From CAG-488 sp963625295 (GTDB taxonomy: Bacteria; Bacillota; Clostridia; Oscillospirales; Acutalibacteraceae), in NCBI GenBank assembly GCA_963625295.1, contig CAVFTC010000035.1:1-19267 (forward strand): DNA of 19,267 nt, written 5' to 3'. Below, piece after piece: positions 14,534-19,267 of this stretch. Within the stretch, counting starts at the first letter, position 1, and each line of letters begins with the position of its first letter. The notes under the pieces were generated by a model. That model had not been told where the DNA came from, made no database searches, and worked only from the letters and a program-made list of their open reading frames with translations. The position numbers and the translations under genes were made by a program.

Positions 14534-14535
14534 AG

Positions 14536-16542
14536 TTATTGCTTTTCTATATAAAGTACCATGTCCGTATCGGCTTTTTTGCCGATATAATATGTTCCGA
14601 CGCAGGAGGAGGTGAAAGAACCTTCCTCGGTATACTCGCCCGTTACGGGATTGAACCATTTGTATGTATAGGCTTGCTTTTTTTCAAGATTACCGACCGT
14701 TCCCGTTGCCGTTCCGCTCTTAGCGTTTGAGTTTGGATTTTCGGCTATCGAGCTGTTGCTGAACGAGTAGAAATAGATAACGATTTCGCTGTTAGCTTCA
14801 TTGCTTGCGTAGGAATAAAACACATTTCTTCCGGGTACAAAATATGATTTATTGTTAAACCTCGGAACGAGATTGTACCATTCAATACCGCCGAGAAAGT
14901 CTATCATATATCCGCACTGAAATCCGCTTTCGTATGCAAGCGAATCGAGCCATGTTGCGTCGATCTTTTCCTGAGAGGTTATCGTATCGACGCCGTCCGT
15001 TGATGTGTTCTCCTCGTCATATGTGTTTGTATAGCTCCATGTATCATGACCGCCCCAGCCGTAGCCGTACATTCCGTTGAGATAGGAGCACCAGCCCTGC
15101 ATACGGCTTCCGAAATCCTTTGTCCAAAGTCCGCAATAAGCGCCCTCATAGTTTACGACGGGCTTTCCCTGCGAGTTGAACCAATAATCCTTTGTAACGC
15201 CGAAATCAAACTGAGAGGTTTTTGACGGAGACCACTGTGCCGCATACCATGTGTGAGCTTTAACATTGCGGAATGCGGAGGCGGAAACATTTTTATTATA
15301 TACCTTGCATTTATCCGTTGCGCCATCTCCCGAACCGTAAGCGGAGGTTGCGCCTGTGTTTTCCTGATGAGCCGAGATAGGATGATCGTAACAATCATAT
15401 TTATCGATATATTCGGCAATCAGCTTGTACGGGTTGTTGGCGTAGCTCCATGCCGAATGATTATCGGTTGACCAATAGAAGTCGTCGTCGACCTCCTGAC
15501 CCAATGTCCAAAGAACGGGGAATGCGGAATATCTTGCAACCCAATAACGGGTCAGCTTTTCGAGATACTCTTTAACGCTGTCGCTTAAATAATAAAATTT
15601 TACCTTTTTTCTGCCGATTTTTATTTCTGTATATTCATCGCTGTAGCCGCCGAAGGTTGAAATAAGAGTATTCATATCCGACGGGTAGAAAAATTCGGCG
15701 TTTGCATGAACAAGACCGTTCTCTGCAATTGTTTTGAATTTTGCGTCATAGTCGGCAAAGCCTGCCATGTCATCCTCGGTAACGCCGTTTTCAAGATGGA
15801 ATTTTGCGCCGATCGGCTCGGACTGAAAAACGGTAAAGCCCTGCGCATATCTTGTTTCGCAAATGGTTTTTACCATGTCCTGAGTTTCGTCGCCGAGACT
15901 CCAATGTGTGTCGCCGAGATACAAAAACGGCGTGCCGTCATCATATGTAAAATACTTTTTTCCGTAGTCTGTAGTTACAAAGCCGTTCTTGTAAATATCA
16001 AGCTCGCCCGAATAGTTTTTGCAAATTATTTTGCCTGTTCGGTTATGAAGCACGGCATTGTCCTCGTCCGAGCACACTGTTTGGTAGTACCATGTGCCTT
16101 CCGACGGGCAAACAAATCGAAGCTTCCATGTGTTGCCGCCGTCCCAAAAGCCGGGTACTGTATATTTCCTGCCGTTGCCCGTAAGGATTAAATCAAGAGT
16201 TACATCGTTAAAGCTGTCGGCATAGCTCTTTTGGCTGACAAAGGTCAGCTCGTTCATTATCCATGCCTCTGCCTCAAGAGTTGTTTCAACATTTACCAAG
16301 GAATAATCCTTGTCGATGGCTGTCCACGCTTTTTCGTTTTCGGCAGCTTTGTCAATGTCGTCCTCGTCAGTTCCGAATATAAGGTTAAAAGCACGGGCGG
16401 CAACGCTTACAAATCTATCGCATAATTCGTCAATACGATAGATGAAGCGTGACGGAAGGCTGTCGTTTGCCGCAAGGGAGGCAACGGAACAGGCGGAAAA
16501 GCAAATTATAACGCTGAGTAAAAGTGATATTATTTTTTTCAT
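14536..16542 (-). CDS. Secreted apiosidase-like glycoside hydrolase (DUF5060/DUF4038 type)
   Basis: The 668-aa protein begins with a signal peptide (MKK, hydrophobic core, SLAA near residue 25); FSAC at 15-18 is a near lipobox, so a lipoprotein is possible. Domain order: a DUF5060-like beta domain (about 80-165, GFWDGGNTWKLRFVCPSEGT), a TIM-barrel apiosidase-like/DUF4038 domain (about 185-560, starting DDGTPFLYLGDTHWSL) and a C-terminal putative collagen-binding-type domain (about 570-668, YKWFNPVTGEYTEEGSF to MVLYIEK). Candidate catalytic carboxylates are in WTLGQEVDDDF and VVNYEGAY. Relatives include GH140 apiosidases acting on rhamnogalacturonan II, but the exact sugar is uncertain. AAAGGAG precedes the ATG by about 8 bases. 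It lies 14 bases after uxaC in one operon, so the released sugar may relate to uronate catabolism. Confidence 0.8.
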   Translation of the reverse strand: MKKIISLLLSVIICFSACSVASLAANDSLPSRFIYRIDELCDRFVSVAARAFNLIFGTDEDDIDKAAENEKAWTAIDKDYSLVNVETTLEAEAWIMNELTFVSQKSYADSFNDVTLDLILTGNGRKYTVPGFWDGGNTWKLRFVCPSEGTWYYQTVCSDEDNAVLHNRTGKIICKNYSGELDIYKNGFVTTDYGKKYFTYDDGTPFLYLGDTHWSLGDETQDMVKTICETRYAQGFTVFQSEPIGAKFHLENGVTEDDMAGFADYDAKFKTIAENGLVHANAEFFYPSDMNTLISTFGGYSDEYTEIKIGRKKVKFYYLSDSVKEYLEKLTRYWVARYSAFPVLWTLGQEVDDDFYWSTDNHSAWSYANNPYKLIAEYIDKYDCYDHPISAHQENTGATSAYGSGDGATDKCKVYNKNVSASAFRNVKAHTWYAAQWSPSKTSQFDFGVTKDYWFNSQGKPVVNYEGAYCGLWTKDFGSRMQGWCSYLNGMYGYGWGGHDTWSYTNTYDEENTSTDGVDTITSQEKIDATWLDSLAYESGFQCGYMIDFLGGIEWYNLVPRFNNKSYFVPGRNVFYSYASNEANSEIVIYFYSFSNSSIAENPNSNAKSGTATGTVGNLEKKQAYTYKWFNPVTGEYTEEGSFTSSCVGTYYIGKKADTDMVLYIEKQ

Positions 16543-16556
16543 GAGTGTTTTCTCCT

Positions 16557-17957
16557 TTAATTAAGTCCGAAATATTTGACTGCGTTGTTGTATGAAATAT
16601 CTTTTATTATGTCAATGAGCGACTCGTCGTCGGGATAAAGTCCCTGTTCGACCCATTCGCCGACAAGTCCGCAGAGAATACGGCGGAAATACTCATGGCG
16701 GGGATATGAAAGAAAGCTTCTCGAATCCGTAACCATGCCGACGAATTTTCCGAGAACGCCGAGGTTTGCAAAGGTCTTCAATTGTTCCCTCATGCCGTCG
16801 ATATTATCGTTGAACCACCAAGCCGAGCCGAGCTGAATTTTTGAAGCCGCTTCGCTTGATTGGAAATTGCCGAGCATTGAGCCGAGAACATAATTTGTTG
16901 CCGGATTGAGCGCAAAAAGAATTGTTTTCGGCAGGCAGCCCTCCTCGTCGAGAGAATCGAGCATTCCGGAAAGCTTATGCGCAATGCTGCCGTCGCCTAT
17001 TGAATCAAAGCCCGTGTCGGGTCCGATGGACTTAAACATTCTTGTGTTGTTGTTTCTCATTGCACCGATGTGAATTTCACAAGCCCAGCCGTGTCGGGCA
17101 TATTCACGGGCGAAAAATCTGAACAGCTCGGTCTTGTATTTATCCTGCTCGTCCGTATTGAGAGCCTCGCCGTCGATAGCTTTTCGGAATATCGCTTCAA
17201 GCTCCGTTTCGCTTGCTCTGTTGTACGGAACATAACCAAAGGAGTGGTCGCTCGCAAGGCAGCCGTTTTCGGCGAAGAAATCAATTCTGCTTTTCAAAGC
17301 CTCAGTCAGCTTTTGATAGCTGTCTATTTTTTGCCCGCTGATTTTTTCAAGTGAGCCAAGCCACGGAAGAAAAGTCGGCTGCTCAATATTCAGCGCTTTT
17401 TCCGGACGGAAAGCCGGCAGGACTCTGCATTTAAAGCTCTTGTCCTCGGCAAGCAGTCTGTGGTATTCAAGCGTGTCAGCCGCATCGTCCGTTGTGCAAA
17501 GGCAGGTGACATTCGAGCTGACGATAAGCTCCCTCGGCGTGAAGCCGCCGGCGGCAATTTTTGCGTTGGCTTTGTTCCAGATTTCGTCGCAGCTTTTCTC
17601 GTTCAGCGGCTCGTAAATATCAAAGTACCGTTGCAGCTCAAGGTGCGTCCAGTGGTAGAGCGGATTGCCGATACACGCCGGCAGAACCTTAGCCCACGCC
17701 TTGAATTTTTCGTATCCGGTTGCGTCGCCGGTAATGTATTTTTCCTCAATGCCGAAGCTTCGCATGGCTCGCCACTTGTAGTGATCGCCGCCGAGCCAAA
17801 GCTCCGCAAGGTCGGCAGGCTGCTTGTTTTCGTAAATCTCTTTTGGCGACAGGTGACAGTGCCAATCAAAAATAGGCATATCCGCCGCTGCGTCAAAGAA
17901 AAGCTTTTTTGCCGTGTCGTTATAAAGAAGAAAGCTTTCGTCCATAAAATTTGCCAC
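16557..17957 (-). CDS. uxaC: Glucuronate isomerase (uronate isomerase)
   Basis: UxaC interconverts D-glucuronate and D-fructuronate (and D-galacturonate and D-tagaturonate), the first cytoplasmic step of uronate breakdown. The 466-aa protein has the amidohydrolase-fold entry motif PIFDWHCHLSPKEI, then GNPLYHWTHLELQRYF, CTTDDAADTLEYH, FRPEKALNI, and the late GMVTDSRSFLSYPRHEYFRR, all typical of the family; length is normal. The start is a GTG at 17957, with AAAGGAG about 9 bases before it; an ATG four codons later is too far from that site. It is first in a minus-strand operon with the secreted glycosidase. The other uronate genes (uxaA/B, uxuA/B, kdgK) are not in this window. Confidence 0.95.
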   Translation of the reverse strand: MANFMDESFLLYNDTAKKLFFDAAADMPIFDWHCHLSPKEIYENKQPADLAELWLGGDHYKWRAMRSFGIEEKYITGDATGYEKFKAWAKVLPACIGNPLYHWTHLELQRYFDIYEPLNEKSCDEIWNKANAKIAAGGFTPRELIVSSNVTCLCTTDDAADTLEYHRLLAEDKSFKCRVLPAFRPEKALNIEQPTFLPWLGSLEKISGQKIDSYQKLTEALKSRIDFFAENGCLASDHSFGYVPYNRASETELEAIFRKAIDGEALNTDEQDKYKTELFRFFAREYARHGWACEIHIGAMRNNNTRMFKSIGPDTGFDSIGDGSIAHKLSGMLDSLDEEGCLPKTILFALNPATNYVLGSMLGNFQSSEAASKIQLGSAWWFNDNIDGMREQLKTFANLGVLGKFVGMVTDSRSFLSYPRHEYFRRILCGLVGEWVEQGLYPDDESLIDIIKDISYNNAVKYFGLN

Positions 17958-17994
17958 TTCGTTCAGCTCCTTTTAATTAGGTGTTGTCTTAATG

Positions 17995-18000
17995 ATTATA
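17995..18000 (-). promoter_or_regulatory. Likely -10 box of the uxaC operon
   Basis: TATAAT reads on the minus strand at 17995-18000, about 38 bases before the uxaC start. The -35 region (TTCCCT-like at 17 bases) is poor, which suggests an activator or weak constitutive expression. I did not identify a catabolite-repression site with confidence. Confidence 0.55.
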
Positions 18001-18057
18001 CAATATAGCGGCTCAAAAGGGAAGAGTAACGGTAAAAATTTTTGTGATGTATTGCTA

Positions 18058-18086
18058 TTGAAAAAAATAAATTGATATGTTAATAT
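18058..18086 (+). promoter_or_regulatory. Promoter of mscL
   Basis: TTGAAA (18058-18063), 17 bases, then TAATAT (18081-18086). Transcription would begin at about 18093, so the transcript would start with the palindromic repeat copy E. Confidence 0.65.
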
Positions 18087-18091
18087 ATAGT

Positions 18092-18132
18092 CAATACAGC
18101 ACAAAGCACAATTGCAATTGTGCGGTATTGCC
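18092..18132 (+). repeat. Palindromic repeat, copy E (mscL leader)
   Basis: A perfect 18-base palindrome (GCACAATTGCAATTGTGC, 18106-18123) is enclosed by CAATAC (18092-18097) and GTATTG (18125-18130). The right end TTGTGCGGTATTGCCATAA is identical to that of copy B. It ends 33 bases before the mscL ATG. Confidence 0.85.
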
Positions 18133-18165
18133 ATAAAAAAGACGCTTAAAGCAGGAGGAATATTT

Positions 18166-18588
18166 ATGTCGAAAGAAAAAGGATTTTTTGCGGAATTTAA
18201 GAAGTTTATCATGCGAGGCAATGTTATTGACCTTGCAGTCGGTGTTATCATCGGCGGAGCGTTTCAGGCCATTGTAAGCTCGCTTGTTGAGGACATCGTC
18301 ACGCCGCTGCTCGGAATTATATTGGGCAAGGTCGATTTTTCAAACCTTGCGGTAATGATCGGCGACGCTTCGATCAAGTACGGAAAATTTATCACGGCGG
18401 TTATCAATTTCTTCATCATGGCAATCGTAATTTTTGTTATTGTCAAGATGATAAACGATGTTTCCGATCGCTTGAACAAAAAGACGGAGGATGAGCCTGC
18501 GCCGACAACGAAGGTCTGCCCTTATTGCAAGTCCGAGATCGCCATTGAGGCCGTTAAGTGCCCCCACTGTACATCGGATGTTGAATAA
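18166..18588 (+). CDS. mscL: Large-conductance mechanosensitive channel with zinc ribbon
   Basis: MscL opens a wide pore when membrane tension rises in hypo-osmotic shock. The 140-aa protein has the MscL start (FAEFKKFIMRGNVIDLAVGV then IIGGAF), a first transmembrane helix (about 18-45), a periplasmic-side loop (DFSNLAVMIGDASIKYGKFI) and a second helix (about 72-95). After the linker the usual C-terminal helical bundle is replaced or extended by a short zinc ribbon: CPYC (C118, C121) and CPHC (C132, C135). The start is ATG 18166, after GGAGGA; upstream in-frame codons lie within the repeat. It is followed 16 bases later by the coiled-coil gene, forming an operon. Confidence 0.95.
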   Translation: MSKEKGFFAEFKKFIMRGNVIDLAVGVIIGGAFQAIVSSLVEDIVTPLLGIILGKVDFSNLAVMIGDASIKYGKFITAVINFFIMAIVIFVIVKMINDVSDRLNKKTEDEPAPTTKVCPYCKSEIAIEAVKCPHCTSDVE

Positions 18589-18604
18589 TTAAGGAGCGGA
18601 TAAT

Positions 18605-19255
18605 ATGCAGGAGATAATCCTGAAAAAGGTTATGCTCGGCGGCTACGATTGCTATGATGTCATGAACCGAATCAACGCAATGCAAATCAAGATGAACAGA
18701 GCGAAAAAGGATTCCGACAAGCTTGAGGAGCTTCAAGGTGAGGCGGACGCACTTAAAGCGGAAATTGCCGACAAGGAAGCGGAAATTGTTCGTCTGACCG
18801 AGGAAATTCAAAACCGTGAAAAGGCTCGTGAAAGCAGCCTGCCCTCGCAGCGTTTTTTGAAAAAGACGCAGGAATATACGGACAATTATATCGAGGCGGC
18901 ACGCTCACTCGAAAAATCCGTCAGGGAGCTTACGGCGGATCAAATCCTTGAAGCAAAGCGTAGGATAAAGGACTTGCAAACCGAGCTTGAAAATATTTCT
19001 TCGGTGATTGAAGAAACCTTTGTATCCGTTTCGGATTTGAAGAACGAATACAAGGATATAAATGCAAGCTACAGGGAAATAATCAATGAAACCGCCGCCG
19101 CAGAAAAGAACGAAAAAAAGTCTGCGGAGAAAAAGACGGTTAAAAAAGATTCCCCAAAAGCAACAAAAAAGGCTTCGACAAAAAAGACAAAAGCCAATAA
19201 CGCCGATGCGCTGGAGCTTATCCGCCAAAGCGAAGAAAAATATAATAAAATATAA
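18605..19255 (+). CDS. Coiled-coil protein with lysine-rich tail
   Basis: The 216-aa protein opens with ILKKVMLGGYDCYDVMNRIN, which faintly resembles the GY-V motif of DivIVA-type membrane-curvature proteins. Long coiled coils follow (about 25-80 and 95-165, for example LKAEIADKEAEIVRLTEEIQ). The C-terminal 50 residues are very basic, with KK/AEKK/TKK repeats like histone-like or nucleic-acid-binding tails, ending LELIRQSEEKYNKI. It has no signal peptide or membrane segment. The start ATG 18605 has GGAGCGG 6 bases before. It lies 16 bases after mscL, so the two are probably co-transcribed. The function is unknown. A role at the division site or nucleoid is possible but is only suggested by composition. 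Confidence 0.75.
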   Translation: MQEIILKKVMLGGYDCYDVMNRINAMQIKMNRAKKDSDKLEELQGEADALKAEIADKEAEIVRLTEEIQNREKARESSLPSQRFLKKTQEYTDNYIEAARSLEKSVRELTADQILEAKRRIKDLQTELENISSVIEETFVSVSDLKNEYKDINASYREIINETAAAEKNEKKSAEKKTVKKDSPKATKKASTKKTKANNADALELIRQSEEKYNKI

Positions 19256-19257
19256 TT

Positions 19258-19267
19258 AAGGCAATAC
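19258..19267. repeat. Start of palindromic repeat, copy F (cut by window end)
   Basis: The last bases, AAGGCAATAC, match the outer end of the repeat family and lie just after the stop of the coiled-coil gene. The rest is outside the window. Confidence 0.5.

Noticed and set aside
2311..18132. CRISPR array from the repeated GTGCGGTATTGCC sequences
   Set aside because: Copies are kilobases apart, palindromic and singly placed between genes, without spacers or cas genes.
1..19267. tRNA or rRNA genes and insertion sequences
   Set aside because: I saw no cloverleaf-type sequence, rRNA signature or transposase in the window.

Overview
The window looks like chromosomal DNA of a low-to-moderate GC Gram-positive anaerobe of the class Clostridia, most likely an Oscillospirales/Ruminococcaceae-type gut commensal. 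The evidence is the ctsR-mcsA-mcsB-clpC order, the strong AGGAGG ribosome binding sites, clean sigma-A promoters, and uronate/plant-glycan genes. The assignment rests on gene content and style only. The sequence is a draft: there are two 10-N runs. The first (1221-1230) is flanked by the same 7 bases on both sides and is probably a scaffolding artefact inside mcsB. The second (12114-12123) interrupts a regulator gene.

Region by region. 1-4832: class III heat-shock operon (ctsR, mcsA, mcsB, clpC) behind a consensus sigma-A promoter (TTGACA-17-TATAAT) embedded in several CtsR heptad operators. 4833-5226: a small Xre-type regulator. 5270-6718 (minus): nicotinate phosphoribosyltransferase with a near-consensus promoter. 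6719-7125: a 407-base non-coding stretch with a terminator-like hairpin and a palindromic repeat. 7126-7380: a second small Xre regulator with its own terminator. 7531-8772: a monocistronic DUF1015 protein. 8936-11447: a two-gene unit, a secreted LCAT-like alpha/beta hydrolase and an HD-domain protein. 11649-14478: a tightly overlapping three-gene operon (two-HTH regulator, 80-aa helical protein, phage-baseplate-like N-terminus fused to an M14-like peptidase domain). 16557-17957 and 14536-16542 (minus): uxaC followed by a secreted apiosidase-like glycoside hydrolase. 18166-19255: mscL with a C-terminal zinc ribbon, then a coiled-coil protein with a lysine-rich tail.

How the genes work together. 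The first operon is a protein quality-control circuit: CtsR represses, the McsB arginine kinase with its activator McsA marks proteins and inactivates CtsR, and ClpC unfolds the substrates for ClpP. uxaC and the glycosidase form a small plant-polysaccharide unit. The 11649-14478 operon is the best candidate for something undescribed: it looks like a single phage-tail-type protein kept with its own regulator but without other phage genes.

Two small families of intergenic sequence recur. One is a GGCAATACCGCACA-type palindrome found at six places, three of them in the same orientation just upstream of ribosome binding sites. The other is a near-identical terminator hairpin placed after clpC and after pncB, in mirror orientation around the first xre gene.
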